DNA of 64,000 bases from Bifidobacterium longum subsp. infantis ATCC 15697 = JCM 1222 = DSM 20088 (GCF_000269965.1 NC_017219.1:1736001-1800000), one strand, 5' to 3'; positions 53,844 to 63,586 are shown, counted from the stretch's first letter. Numbers and translations: made by a program. The notes: generated by a model from the sequence alone, not told the origin.

Positions 53844-54020
53844 TTACCGCCGAATGCCTCGGATCAGCAGGTCGAGCAGGTACCCGTACGACCGGTCGAC
53901 CCGTTCGCGGCCGCGTGTGCGGGGTTGTGCGGAACGCAGTTCGAATTGGATGAACCCGTGTATGGACACCCAGATGGAGGATGCAATCAGGTGAGGGTCA
54001 TCGTCGCGGATGCGACCGAG
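53844..54020 (-). pseudogene. TetR-family regulator C-terminal remnant
   Basis: The frame reads DPHLIASSIWVSIHGFIQFEL, the typical end of a TetR ligand-binding domain, and stops at 53844 (TAA). Nothing of the HTH domain is present. Its upstream part overlaps the tail of the broken MFS gene in another frame, so a deletion probably joined two genes. Confidence 0.6.
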
Positions 54021-54663
54021 TCATCCAGCAATCTGCGCAGGGTGCCCGGCAGGGAGCCGGAAATGGATTCTGCAGCCATCACGGATTCCTTGGATGCGCC
54101 AAGGATGTCCTGGGGCAGGTAGGATCCTCGCAGCGCGTCCGTCAGGCCGGTGGTGTACGTGCCGGCCTGCAGCGACCCCATGATGCCGACGCCGAGCGTG
54201 CCACTGAGTTCGCGGATCGTGTCGTTGACGGCACTGCCCATGCCTTCCTCGCTGACCGGCACGGCCGTCATCAGTGTGTCGGTGGCGGTCCCTGGACGAG
54301 GGCGATGCCTGCGGCCATGACGGCCGCGAACGGCAGTGTGGCAATCGCCATCTCGAGCGCCAAATACCCACGCAGCGCCTGGAACCATTAGGTCGTGAGG
54401 AAGATGAAACCGAACAGGCACAGGAAGGCGGCGCAAATGGCCAACGTGCCGATGACGTCGCACACCCAGAACACGCTATCCCATGCGAACCGTTGCAGCA
54501 GGATGCCGCCGATGACCGGGCCGAGCGCTATGCCCACCCCGGATGTGCCGACCCGCAGTCCGACGACCAGCCCACGCATAGGCGATCCGTCGAACAACCC
54601 GATGATGGATGGCAGCGTGGCTCCCATCAAGTTGTGTATTAATATAACATATTTATGAAACAA
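53987..54663 (-). pseudogene. Decayed MFS drug-efflux transporter (DHA2-like)
   Basis: Three pieces are visible. Residues with MGATLPSIIGLFDG and GTSGVGIALGPVIGGILL occur upstream, up to a stop near 54390 (FIFLTT-stop). Then WFQALRGYLALEMAIATLPFAAVMAAG continues in the same frame to stops near 54270. A frameshift to GTATDTLMTAVPVSEEGMGSAVNDT follows. The protein is short compared with QacA-type (about 500 residues), so internal parts are deleted as well. Confidence 0.75.
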
Positions 54664-54719
54664 TGATACACATCATGTCGGGAACAGGCATCCGCATCGA
54701 AAACACCGACCTACAACAC

Positions 54720-54759
54720 AATCAGGCCCGGCGACCATCAAAGGTCGTCGGGCCTGATT
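54720..54759 (-). terminator. Terminator of the DEAD-box helicase
   Basis: A 16-17 bp near-perfect stem (AATCAGGCCCGGCGACC with GGTCGTCGGGCCTGATT) lies 17 bases after the gene stop. It may work in both directions. Confidence 0.85.
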
Positions 54760-54775
54760 CATACGCGCTGTCGGA

Positions 54776-56992
54776 CTAACGGCGTCCGGACTTCATACGG
54801 AATGGCGCATTGTTGCGATTCTTCTTGGAATGGCGGCGGTTTGGGCCTTCCATGTTGCCGTATTTGGCGATCATGCGGCGTTCGTGACGCTTGGCACCTT
54901 CTGAACGCTCGTCGCGTACGATGCGGTTCTCGTTCTTGCGATGGATGCGCTTGCCGCCTTCGCCCTGACGGGTGTTGCGCATGGACTGCCTGCGGCCGTC
55001 ATGGGAACGCTCGTCATAGGAGAAGCCGTAGCCCTCGTGGCTGCGCTCATTGCGGCGCGGCTTACGCGGACGCTCGAAATCGCGGGGATCAGTACGATCG
55101 AAGCGACGGCTTGATCCATGCTTACGGCCGCTGAAATCATCGTTGCGGCCGTATTCGGCCCCGTCGCGCTTGTCGAATTTTCCGCCCTTGCCGTACCGAT
55201 CATTGCGACGGCTGCGACCAGAATCGCGGCCTTCGAACTTGCCGCCACGACGATCGTCGTACCGGTTCTTGCCGTACTCGTTGCGGCCATCATCCTGACG
55301 CTCGCCGTAACGGTTCTTGCCGTATCCGTCGCGACGGCCGCCCTTACGGCGGTCATCGCCATGCTCGAACAGATAGTCGCGGCGCTCGGCCTCGGGGTTG
55401 CTCATGCCGACGCGGCGTTCCGCACGGTTGCGGTTCTTCTTCACGGCCTTCTTGCTGGCCTTGTCGCCGTGCTTGCGCTGCGGCTCGCCTTCGGCAACAA
55501 ACTCGCCGCCTTCGTTCTCGTGCTGGAATTCGGTCTCGGCAACGTTCTGCTCGTCGCGATTGCGATTGCGATTGCCGCCGCGGCCGGACTCGTCGCCCGC
55601 CGCGTTCTTGGCACCCTTGTTCTTGCCCTTGCGCGGGTTGCCCACGGGCTGCGACTTGTCGAGGCTCCAGCCATCCACGCGCTCGGCGCGGTCGCCCACA
55701 AGCTCAAGCACTTCGGGCGAATCGTGGGTCACTTCAATCATCTTGGTCTTGATGCCGGCCTGGTTCAGCAAGCGGCGCGTCTCGCGGCGCTGCTCGGGCA
55801 GCACGAGGGTGACCACGTCGCCCGCCTTGCCGGCGCGGGCGGTACGACCGGAGCGGTGTACAAAGGACTTCGGGTCGGCCGGCGGCTCGACCTGCACCAC
55901 GAGCTCCACGCCGCCGACGTCTATGCCACGGGCGGCCACGTCAGTGGCCACCATGACGCGCACATCGCCGGAATCAAATGCGGCGAGGTTGCGATCGCGC
56001 TGGTTCTGGTTCAGGTTGCCGTGCAGCTCGGCGGCCGGAATGCCGTTCTGCGTCAGATTCTTGGCGAGCTTCTTGGCCTGGAACTTGGTGCGGGTGAACA
56101 GGATGCGGCGGCCTTCGCCCGAGGCGAGTGTACGCACGAGTTCGTGCTTGTCGCCGCGCGTGGTCTCGAACACGTGGTGGGTCATCAGATCAGGTTCGGT
56201 GGTGGCCGAATCGACCTCGTGCACCTTGGGATCATGCAGGAAGGTGTTCACCACTTCATCCACGCCGTGATCGAGCGTGGCGGAGAACAGCATGTGCTGG
56301 GCGTCGGGCGAAATCTGCTCAAGCAGTCGCTTGACCGGCGGCAGGAAGCCCATATCGGCCATTTCATCGGCCTCATCGATGACCACGACTTCGACGGACG
56401 AGAGCGTGAGCGCCTGCTGGCGCAGCAGGTCCTCAAGGCGGCCCGGGCAAGCGACCACGATATCGGCGCCGGCCTTCAGATCGCGGATCTGGTGGATGTA
56501 CTTGACGCCACCGTACACCGTGGTGGTGTTCATGCCAAACGTGTGGGCCAGCGGCATCAGCACGTCGTTGATCTGGTTCGCGAGCTCGCGGGTGGGGGCC
56601 AGCACCAGGCCGCGAGGGTGCGGCAGGAAGTCGTCGGCGCGGCGCTCTTCCAGGCTGGCCTTCTTGCGGCGCTTGATTTCGTTGCGGAACTCCTCCATCG
56701 CGATTTCGCCAAGCGAATCATAGGAGCCCAGCCGGGTGACCAGCGGAATGGAGAAGGCGAGGGTTTTGCCGGAGCCGGTGCGCCCTCGGCCGAGAATGTC
56801 GCGGCCGGCCAGTGAATCGGGCAGGGTGTCGGCCTGAATGGGGAATGCGGTCTTCTTGTCATCTGCCGCAAGCACGCGCACCAGCGGTCCGGGTACGCCA
56901 AGTTCGCCAAAGGTAAGGGGGCGGGATTCCGCGCTGTCGTTCATCTGGAAATCAGCGGAATCGTCACGATCATCGAAATTATTACGGGGCAC
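54776..56992 (-). CDS. DEAD-box RNA helicase with basic, Arg/Gly-rich tail
   Basis: The first 430 residues are a DEAD-box helicase: Q-motif AFPIQADTLP, Walker A GRTGSGKT, PTRELA, DEADEMADMGF, SAT in MLFSATLDHG, and HRSGRTARAG. The remaining 300 residues are low complexity with many RYG, GKF, RDD and RG repeats, typical of an RNA-binding tail. The helicase probably acts in rRNA assembly or cold response. The protein is 738 residues, long for the family because of the tail. It is monocistronic. Confidence 0.92.
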   Translation of the reverse strand: MPRNNFDDRDDSADFQMNDSAESRPLTFGELGVPGPLVRVLAADDKKTAFPIQADTLPDSLAGRDILGRGRTGSGKTLAFSIPLVTRLGSYDSLGEIAMEEFRNEIKRRKKASLEERRADDFLPHPRGLVLAPTRELANQINDVLMPLAHTFGMNTTTVYGGVKYIHQIRDLKAGADIVVACPGRLEDLLRQQALTLSSVEVVVIDEADEMADMGFLPPVKRLLEQISPDAQHMLFSATLDHGVDEVVNTFLHDPKVHEVDSATTEPDLMTHHVFETTRGDKHELVRTLASGEGRRILFTRTKFQAKKLAKNLTQNGIPAAELHGNLNQNQRDRNLAAFDSGDVRVMVATDVAARGIDVGGVELVVQVEPPADPKSFVHRSGRTARAGKAGDVVTLVLPEQRRETRRLLNQAGIKTKMIEVTHDSPEVLELVGDRAERVDGWSLDKSQPVGNPRKGKNKGAKNAAGDESGRGGNRNRNRDEQNVAETEFQHENEGGEFVAEGEPQRKHGDKASKKAVKKNRNRAERRVGMSNPEAERRDYLFEHGDDRRKGGRRDGYGKNRYGERQDDGRNEYGKNRYDDRRGGKFEGRDSGRSRRNDRYGKGGKFDKRDGAEYGRNDDFSGRKHGSSRRFDRTDPRDFERPRKPRRNERSHEGYGFSYDERSHDGRRQSMRNTRQGEGGKRIHRKNENRIVRDERSEGAKRHERRMIAKYGNMEGPNRRHSKKNRNNAPFRMKSGRR

Positions 56993-57105
56993 AGTGGCCT
57001 TTCATGTCAAAGGTTATGCAAATTACGCAAGCTTTCTGAGCCTAGCGTAAGCCCCCTACTTTACTTGGTGCTCGCCACGCTGTCATCCCACTCTTTACTT
57101 ATGAC

Positions 57106-57268
57106 CCCATGGGGCGGTAATTGGCCCATGAGGCGGTAACTTGCCCATGAGGCGGTTTGAAGAAATTGTGAAACCGCAGAATAAAGCCATTTTCACCTAC
57201 CGCCCCATGAGGGTTTTACCGCCCCATGGGATGTTTGCCGCCCCATGGGCCAATTACCGCCCCATGGG
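57106..57268. repeat. Palindromic cluster of a 15-bp repeat, seven copies
   Basis: Copies of CCCATGRGGCGGTAA lie at 57106-57120, 57125-57139 and 57143-57157. Inverted copies (TTACCGCCCCATGGG and close variants) lie at 57198-57212, 57216-57230, 57235-57249 and 57254-57268. About 40 AT-richer bases lie between the two groups. The outer copies, including their spacers, pair over about 30 bases (for example CCATGGGGCGGTAATTGG with CCAATTACCGCCCCATGG). It stands between the helicase and the uracil permease. Confidence 0.85.
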
Positions 57269-57311
57269 TTCTACCACCATGTAAGGCGAGCACCGCTCCA
57301 TGGAACACGCA

Positions 57312-57343
57312 AATGGCCCCTACCAGTGAAGGTAGGAGCCATT
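57312..57343 (-). terminator. Hairpin after the uracil permease
   Basis: AATGGC(CC)CTACC pairs with GGTAG(GA)GCCATT around AGTGAA, with two mismatches, 48 bases after the permease stop. It is followed on the minus strand by TTGC. Confidence 0.6.
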
Positions 57344-57390
57344 GTGCAAAAAGGCTGAACCACAATACGGCCCAGTAGCACTAAAACACA

Positions 57391-58686
57391 CTACAAAATA
57401 TCCGGATCGTCTTTGGCAATAGTGCCGGTTGCCTTGCCAATGGCCTTCAGGCCGTGGTAGGCCACAAGAATCACCATCGTGCCGATGGCGATGCCGTTGA
57501 AGGAGACGCCGCCGATAGCGAAGGCGAACTGGCCGATGGCAATAATCATGGTGATAGCTGCCACCATGATGTTCAGCGGCTTGTCGAAGTTGACCTTGTT
57601 TTCCACCCAGATGCGGATGCCGATCATGCCGATCATGCCGTACAGCAGCGTGGTCACGCCGCCGAGCACGCCGGCGGGGATCGTGTTGATCACGGCGCCG
57701 AACTTCGGGCACAGGCTCAGGATCAGGGCGAAGGCGGCTGCGCACCAGTAGGCGGCGGTGGAGTACACCTTGGTGGCAGCCATCACGCCGATGTTCTCGC
57801 CGTAGGTGGTGGTGCCGGAGCCGCCGCCGAAGCCGGCGAGCGTGGTGCCCAGGCCGTCGGCCATGAGGGCGGTGCCGATCTGGTTGTCGTAGTCGCGGCC
57901 GGTCATCTGGGCCACGGACTTGACATGGCCGACGTTCTCAGCCACAAGCACGAGCACAACAGGGATGAACATGGGAAGGATGGAAAAATCGGCCTGCGGC
58001 AGGTGGAACTTCGGGAAGCCGATCCATGCGGCGTCACCGATGGCGGAGAAGTCGACCTGGCCACGGATGCAGGCATATACATAGCCGATAATTACGCCGA
58101 CCAAAATGTTGAGGCGACCCAGCAAGCCCTTGAACAGCACGGCCACGAGCAGCACGGCCAGCAGGGTAACCAGTGCGGTGTCCGGCGCGGCTTGGAAGTT
58201 GGTCCACACGGAAGGTGCCAGATTGAAACCGATGATGGCCACAATCGCGCCGTTGACCACGGGCGGCATGATGATGTCGATCCATGTGGAGCCGGCGTAG
58301 TGCACGAGCACGCCAATCAGGGCCAGCAGAATACCGGTGACCATGATGCCGAAGCTGGCGACCGCAATGCCCTTGTTGGCGGTGGTGACCGCGGTGATCG
58401 GTGCGATGAAGCCGAAGGACGAGCCCAAATAGCTCGGCAGCACGTTCCTGTTGATCAGCAGGAACAGTGCGGTGGACATAGCCGTGAAAAACAGGGTGGT
58501 GGACGGGTCGAAGCCCGTCAGAATCGGCACCAGAAAGGTGGCACCGAACATGGCGATGACGTGCTGTGCGCCGATACCGGCGGTGCGCACCCAAGTCAGA
58601 CGTTCATCGGGCTCGACGACCTCGCCGGGCGCCAGCGTCTTGCCGTCGCCATGCAGCCGCCATTGGAAGATATTGGACATGGACAT
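57391..58686 (-). CDS. Uracil permease (NCS2, UraA-like)
   Basis: The 431-residue protein has about 12 to 14 helices with NCS2 markers: GIGAQHVIAMFGATFLVPIL, the VAENVGHVKSVAQMTGRD motif, and GGGSGTTTYGENIGVMAATKV. The VAENVGH motif matches UraA/RutG-type uracil carriers better than xanthine carriers. The N-terminus with about 30 cytosolic residues is a little long. Either ATG at 58686 or 58680 could be used. It is the second NCS2 permease in this window (the other is at 33992). Confidence 0.88.
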   Translation of the reverse strand: MSMSNIFQWRLHGDGKTLAPGEVVEPDERLTWVRTAGIGAQHVIAMFGATFLVPILTGFDPSTTLFFTAMSTALFLLINRNVLPSYLGSSFGFIAPITAVTTANKGIAVASFGIMVTGILLALIGVLVHYAGSTWIDIIMPPVVNGAIVAIIGFNLAPSVWTNFQAAPDTALVTLLAVLLVAVLFKGLLGRLNILVGVIIGYVYACIRGQVDFSAIGDAAWIGFPKFHLPQADFSILPMFIPVVLVLVAENVGHVKSVAQMTGRDYDNQIGTALMADGLGTTLAGFGGGSGTTTYGENIGVMAATKVYSTAAYWCAAAFALILSLCPKFGAVINTIPAGVLGGVTTLLYGMIGMIGIRIWVENKVNFDKPLNIMVAAITMIIAIGQFAFAIGGVSFNGIAIGTMVILVAYHGLKAIGKATGTIAKDDPDIL

Positions 58687-58791
58687 TGCTCACTTTCCTC
58701 GCTCTTGCTTGGTGGTGCGGCACACAAGACCGGCCGCGCCACGCGTCATTCTAGCGTACGGGGATCGTGCGGCGTCCATCCGTCGGAACGC

Positions 58792-59622
58792 TCACTTGCC
58801 GTAATACTCCAGCAGGTGGGGGTCGACGGCCTGCACCACATCGACCAGATCGCCGTTGGACAGGTACGGGCGCTTGAATTCGCGCCACGGCTCCACTTTG
58901 ACCTCCCAGCGTCCGCTCGCCTCATCAAGCACGGGCCGGGCGGTCTGCTCCCAACGCACACGCTTGGACGTGCGACCGGTTTCGGGGTCTCGGCGCGTGT
59001 AATGCAGGCACGTGCAGTTGGTGATCTTCCAGTCGTCCGAATCGGCGCGATGCAGGAACTCCTCGTCGGCCAGATCCTCGATGGTGAGCATCAGGGCAAG
59101 CATGAAGTCGCCGTGCGTGACCATGACCACGGACTCCGAGTCGGATTTGCGGCTCAACGAGGTCAGGATGTTATGCACGCGGTCCTCGGCCACGTCGGCG
59201 ATGGATTCGCCTGCCGGCGGCCGCCAGTACAACGGGTCGGTGTTCTTGAAGTTCCAGTTGCGGGCGTAGTTAGTTTTGAACTCGTCCTTGGTGATGGTGT
59301 TGATCTCGCCCCAGGAGCGTTCGCGCAGCACACGGTTCTCCTCCCACTTGGCTTTGGGCAAGGCCATGGTGGCCGCGGTCTCGCGGGTGCGCACATACGG
59401 CGAAACCATGTAGCGGTCGAACAGCTGCTGCTGGCTGACGAGCCAGCGTCCGATGCAGTCGGCCTGCTTGCGACCGGTGGCGGTGAGCCGCCATGAGCGG
59501 TCGGGCACGGTGACGTTGTCCTGCGTGTACAGGGAGTTGTCGCCCTGCTCGCCCGCCTGGACGATGACGTTCGCTTCGGATTCGCCATGTCGGATTACAT
59601 ATAGATCGAGCGGCATGCTCAT
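58792..59622 (-). CDS. Histidine phosphatase, second copy
   Basis: The 276-residue protein has LDLYVIRHGESEANV (RHG), SWGEINTITKDEF, and VVMVTHGDFMLAL for the two catalytic histidines. It has a long C-terminal extension (residues 205-276). It is unlike the protein at 22387 in its N- and C-terminal parts. The ATG at 59616 (MPLDL) is an alternative start. It lies downstream of an HAD phosphatase gene, 50 bases away. The substrate is unknown. Confidence 0.9.
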   Translation of the reverse strand: MSMPLDLYVIRHGESEANVIVQAGEQGDNSLYTQDNVTVPDRSWRLTATGRKQADCIGRWLVSQQQLFDRYMVSPYVRTRETAATMALPKAKWEENRVLRERSWGEINTITKDEFKTNYARNWNFKNTDPLYWRPPAGESIADVAEDRVHNILTSLSRKSDSESVVMVTHGDFMLALMLTIEDLADEEFLHRADSDDWKITNCTCLHYTRRDPETGRTSKRVRWEQTARPVLDEASGRWEVKVEPWREFKRPYLSNGDLVDVVQAVDPHLLEYYGK

Positions 59623-59672
59623 CTGCGCTCCTCCTTCGTTGTCGGTGACGTCGCGTTGTTCCGCGCCGTCCG

Positions 59673-60254
59673 CTATTTCACCCGCGTTATGGTGTCCCCT
59701 TTGACCATGAACGCGCGACGGGCCATATCGATCATCGGCTGGTCGAACTTCGAGTCGGTGTAGAACTCGTCGACGACGGCGTCCGGACCGTACAGCTCGC
59801 GGAATCGCCTGGCCTTGTTGGTGTTGAAGTTGAGATACGTAACCCTCATCGTCTCCAAATCGACCTTGCTGGCCACGAGGTTCCGCACGCCGAGCCTGCG
59901 GCAGGCCTCCCCCACCGTCAAATCGAAGGATGCGGTGAGGATCACGTCATCCGGTTCGGGCTGGTACCAGGGCTTGATGCGCGGGTAGTTCCGATCCCAG
60001 AAATCGTTCACGAGCTGTTCGACGCTCGCCACGCGTCGGGAACGGTTCAGTTCCGTAAGATAGCCTTCGGCCATTCTGCCCACGCCGTATTCCATCTGCT
60101 CAAGCGTGGCCCGCCCGAGTTTGTATTTGACCGCGTACCGCAGCACGGGTGCGATGAAACGGAACACCTTCGGGTCGTGTCGGGCGGAATACAGGTACAG
60201 GTCGAACAGGCTTTCGCCGTCGTAGATGGTTCCGTCAAAATCGAATACGCGCAT
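59673..60254 (-). CDS. HAD-superfamily phosphatase (IB subtype)
   Basis: The 193-residue protein has HAD motif I DFDGTIYDGE, motif II VILTASFD, and motif IV DEFYTDSKFDQP. The C1 cap is helical, so subtype IB (SerB-like) fits. Such enzymes act on small phosphate esters. It is read toward the histidine phosphatase, 50 bases apart, so the two phosphatases probably share a transcript. Confidence 0.88.
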   Translation of the reverse strand: MRVFDFDGTIYDGESLFDLYLYSARHDPKVFRFIAPVLRYAVKYKLGRATLEQMEYGVGRMAEGYLTELNRSRRVASVEQLVNDFWDRNYPRIKPWYQPEPDDVILTASFDLTVGEACRRLGVRNLVASKVDLETMRVTYLNFNTNKARRFRELYGPDAVVDEFYTDSKFDQPMIDMARRAFMVKGDTITRVK

Positions 60255-60380
60255 ACCTTCTGCTTCTACTCTGCTGTTCCTTGTTCAAGGCTAATCATGG
60301 CGGACCGGCAAAAGCGCGAATATGCGGTGAATTTCACATGAACACTGTTTTTGGAGGGTCGCAACCAACTTCCCCGGCGG

Positions 60381-61751
60381 TCATCGTCCCCGGTCCGGCA
60401 CCGTTCCGGCACGCCTGCGCGTCTGGCCGAACAGGTAGATGCCGATGGGCAAGGTCAGCACACCGCCGATGACGAACACCAGCGAAATCGGAATCATGTC
60501 GGCCAGAGGCGCGAAGACCAGCATGCCCAGCGGCATGCCCAGCGTGCTGAGCGTGGTGTCGAGACCAAAGACGCGGCCGACCACATTCTCATCGGACTCG
60601 GTTTGCATGATGGTACGCATCGGACCCACGCAGATGGCGGAGGCGACGCCATTCGCCACGTCGACAAACAGGTACGCCAGCAGATTGGGCGCGACCCCGA
60701 GACCCACCACGGTCACGCCGACCAAAGTGACGCCGAGCGCGACCATGCGCATGTTGTCGCGCACGACCTTGGCCCCGACGGTGGACATGAACGCGCCGCC
60801 AAGCAACATGCCGATGCTCCATCCCAGCTCATTGGCCGCGAGTTTGTCGGAGGCGGTGGTCAGGTTGATGAATCCCAGATTCAGATCGATTCCCTCGTAT
60901 TCGCGGGTCATGAGCAGCAGGGTCAGATTCATCGGGGCAACGGCGATGAAACAGGTCAGCGCGTCGCCCAACACCACGTTGCGCAGATTCGGCCGACGCC
61001 ACGTGTAGTCGAATCCCACCTTGAGATCGGCGAAGACACGGCGGACGCCGGCGAGCGGCGAGCGTCCCTCCCCTTCGGACACGGCGTGCGCGGCACGCTC
61101 CGCCGTCGCGCGTCTCTTCGGCACCTTGATCAACGCCACGAACCCGACGCCGATGACCGCCGTGGTCACGTCGATCAGCAGGATCGACCACAACGGCACC
61201 ATGTTGATGAGCACGGCGGCCACAGCCGGTGCCACTATCATGTTCGCCGAGTTGATCACACCGTATACCGAATTGACGCGCAGCAGTTTGCCGGAGGGCA
61301 CGACGTCCGGGATGAACGACTGCACGGCCGGCGTCTGGATGCCGCCGCCCGCCGAACGGATGAGCAGCACCACGAAGATCGTGGCCAGTCCGGCCCATCC
61401 CATCGCGAAACCCAACGACAACACGACGGTGACGGCGGCGATCACCATGTCCGGCAGCATGATCAGCAGTTTGCGATTATGGCGGTCCGCCCATGAGCCG
61501 CCGAAGATCGAGACCACGGCCTGCGGCACCACGCCGAACAGGGTGGCCAGCAGCATCGCCGAACCGGTTCTGGTCTGCAATACGATCCACCACCAGATGG
61601 CGTACTGCACGATGCTGGAGCCCAACAGCGAAAACGCCTGACCGACGAGCAGCAACGCCACACGCCGGATCCACGCGGCATCGGCCTCCTCGCTCGCCAT
61701 GGCCTCGGCATACGCGCCGGGCCCGCCCACCCCATCGGACGTCACGGGCAT
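60381..61751 (-). CDS. MFS transporter (DHA3-like)
   Basis: The 456-residue protein has 12 membrane helices and a central charged loop. The motif GGSWADRHNRKLLIM after helix 2 is the MFS antiporter loop, and the fold resembles EntS/MefA-type exporters. The extra 20 N-terminal residues (GAYAEAMASEEAD) are polar. The substrate cannot be told. The gene is alone on its strand here. Confidence 0.88.
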   Translation of the reverse strand: MPVTSDGVGGPGAYAEAMASEEADAAWIRRVALLLVGQAFSLLGSSIVQYAIWWWIVLQTRTGSAMLLATLFGVVPQAVVSIFGGSWADRHNRKLLIMLPDMVIAAVTVVLSLGFAMGWAGLATIFVVLLIRSAGGGIQTPAVQSFIPDVVPSGKLLRVNSVYGVINSANMIVAPAVAAVLINMVPLWSILLIDVTTAVIGVGFVALIKVPKRRATAERAAHAVSEGEGRSPLAGVRRVFADLKVGFDYTWRRPNLRNVVLGDALTCFIAVAPMNLTLLLMTREYEGIDLNLGFINLTTASDKLAANELGWSIGMLLGGAFMSTVGAKVVRDNMRMVALGVTLVGVTVVGLGVAPNLLAYLFVDVANGVASAICVGPMRTIMQTESDENVVGRVFGLDTTLSTLGMPLGMLVFAPLADMIPISLVFVIGGVLTLPIGIYLFGQTRRRAGTVPDRGR

Positions 61752-61899
61752 GGTCGCTCCAATCTACTCGTCTACTCGGCGCTTCAAGGCGCATGGGCCT
61801 GGTCCCGGCCCCGCTTCACCTCACACCAGTACCATAGAATGGAGGTCTGATATACCATCCGGCATCTTCCGGGACACGGTCGAGCGTAAGGAACCCGCT

Positions 61900-61992
61900 A
61901 TGAGAATAATCGGCATCCCGTTCGGCATCCAGTCGTTCAAGATGGCCAAACTCACGCTCTGGCCGTTCGGGGCGAACGTCCGCGGGCTGTAG
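61900..61992 (+). pseudogene. YccF-domain fragment
   Basis: The 30-codon piece MRIIGIPFGIQSFKMAKLTL, followed by WPFGANVRGL, is the characteristic core of the YccF (DUF307) domain. The rest of the gene is missing: a full YccF has one or two such domains with flanking helices. A stop follows at 61990. It lies in the 372-base gap between an MFS gene and a VOC gene. Confidence 0.7.
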
Positions 61993-62123
61993 GTCATCGC
62001 GGCACGTGCGGCACAGGCCCGGACTTCACGACCTTCCAGGGCGCCGCCCTTTCCATTCGCATCGTCTGCCGTCTATCATGGAATGCGGATGCACAACGCA
62101 CCGAACGCATGAAAGGACAGATC

Positions 62124-62486
62124 ATGATCAACCATGTGACCGTCAAGGTGAAGGATTTCGACAAGGAAGAAGCGTTCTACGAGGCCGCCCTGGCACCGCT
62201 GGGCTACGGCAAGGGCCCCGCTTTCCCGGGCGTTCAGGCATTCGTGGCGGAGGACGGTTCGTCGGTGTGGGTTTCCACCGCCGCTGAAGGCGATGCCGTC
62301 GCGCCGGCCCACGTGGCGTTCGAAGCCGCCGACGACGACGCCGTGAAGGCGTTCCACGAGGCGGGTCTGGCCAACGGCGGCACCGACAACGGCCAGCCCG
62401 GCCCGCGTCCGGACTACGGTCCGACCTACTATGCCGCGTTCGTGCATGATCCGGAGGGCAACAACATCGAAGCCATGCACAACTGA
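62124..62486 (+). CDS. VOC/glyoxalase-fold protein
   Basis: The 120-residue product begins MINHVTVKVKDFDKEEAFYE and ends YAAFVHDPEGNNIEAMHN, the two halves of a VOC fold. Putative ligands are H4, H in PAHVAFE and E in NNIEAM. It resembles the protein at 37234, especially in the ends, so the two are probably paralogues. The ATG at 62124 follows AAAGGACAG. The reaction is unknown. Confidence 0.9.
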   Translation: MINHVTVKVKDFDKEEAFYEAALAPLGYGKGPAFPGVQAFVAEDGSSVWVSTAAEGDAVAPAHVAFEAADDDAVKAFHEAGLANGGTDNGQPGPRPDYGPTYYAAFVHDPEGNNIEAMHN

Positions 62487-62626
62487 TCGATCATCGACCG
62501 GTCGAGCGGGAATCCCGTCGGACGGAACACGCCTTCCATCCGACGGGATCGTCATAATTCCCCCACCCACGCCCACGCATCACCGCACTGCCGCGACTGT
62601 TCAGCATGCCCCAGCAGCCAGGACCA

Positions 62627-63466
62627 TCACAGGTAAGTGTTCCAGCCAAGCTTGACGGCGAGGATAATGCCGGTCAACACGGCGGCGGCCCGCATGATGT
62701 TCTCCGGAATACGCCGGGTGATGGGAGGCGCGATCGCGCTGCCGATGGTGCAGCCGACGCACATCATGATGGCGAACGGCCAGCAGACGGAACCACGGAT
62801 TACGAACATGACCGCGGCGGAGATATTCGCGCCGAAGCCGATCACGGTTTTCAATGCGTTGATCTGATGGAACGGGCCGATCCTGCCCAAATCGAGAATC
62901 GCCAGGGCAAGCGTACCGGCGGCCGCTCCGAAATAGCCGGAATAGACGCCGACGAAGCTCACGCCGGCCCACAGCCACCACGGATCGTCGCGCAATGCGC
63001 CGTTCACCGTCGCACCGGCGATCCGCGCGGCGCGCTCCGCCTGATACGATTGCGGCAGCGCCCGTGCCACGGCATCGCGCGCGGCCGCTTTCCTCCGTGG
63101 ATTGAGCGCGATGATGAGCGCACTGAACAGAATCAACGGCGGTACCGCGAATTCAAAGACCTTCGCGGGCAATTCAAGCAGCAACAGACCTCCGATGACG
63201 CCGCCGACCAGACCGATGCAGGCATAGACGACCACACGCCGGCCCTGTCCCGCGAGCTCCTTGCGAGCGGAGAGCAGCCCGCCGATGCCGGTACCACACA
63301 CGCCCACCGTGTTCGTGGTGTTGGACAGCACGGGCGGAATGCCGAATGCCAGCAACGCCGGATAGGAAACCAATGAGGATGCGCCGACCGCGTATCCAAC
63401 GAATCCGGCGGCGACGCCGGCTACAAGCACCGACAGCAACGTGGTGACGGACATTCCTGCAATCAT
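62627..63466 (-). CDS. TSUP-family membrane permease (TauE/SafE)
   Basis: The 279-residue protein has eight hydrophobic segments in the TauE/SafE order. The first repeat has VGASSLVSYPALLAFGIPPVLSNTTNTVG and the second has GYFGAAAGTLALAIL. This family moves sulfite, taurine products or related sulfur compounds. The ATG at 63466 has GGGAGGG upstream; the longer frame to 63586 is rejected. It is monocistronic. Confidence 0.88.
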   Translation of the reverse strand: MIAGMSVTTLLSVLVAGVAAGFVGYAVGASSLVSYPALLAFGIPPVLSNTTNTVGVCGTGIGGLLSARKELAGQGRRVVVYACIGLVGGVIGGLLLLELPAKVFEFAVPPLILFSALIIALNPRRKAAARDAVARALPQSYQAERAARIAGATVNGALRDDPWWLWAGVSFVGVYSGYFGAAAGTLALAILDLGRIGPFHQINALKTVIGFGANISAAVMFVIRGSVCWPFAIMMCVGCTIGSAIAPPITRRIPENIMRAAAVLTGIILAVKLGWNTYL

Positions 63467-63586
63467 GGGGCCCTCCCCCTTCTCATTCCGGTCTGTGTGG
63501 CAACGGGAGTCAAGCGTAATGGTTCGGCTCCCGCGCATCGCATCATCGCCCGTAACGTGGCCAAACACCGACGACGCCACCCGCAT

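Noticed and set aside
55118..56815. 565-residue plus-strand frame
   Set aside because: It is antisense to the DEAD-box helicase. The hydrophobic AVLVA-type runs come from the reverse of Arg/Asp-rich codons.
57106..57268. Possible CRISPR array
   Set aside because: Repeat units occur in both orientations, spacing is 3-5 bases within groups, and there are no spacers of equal length.
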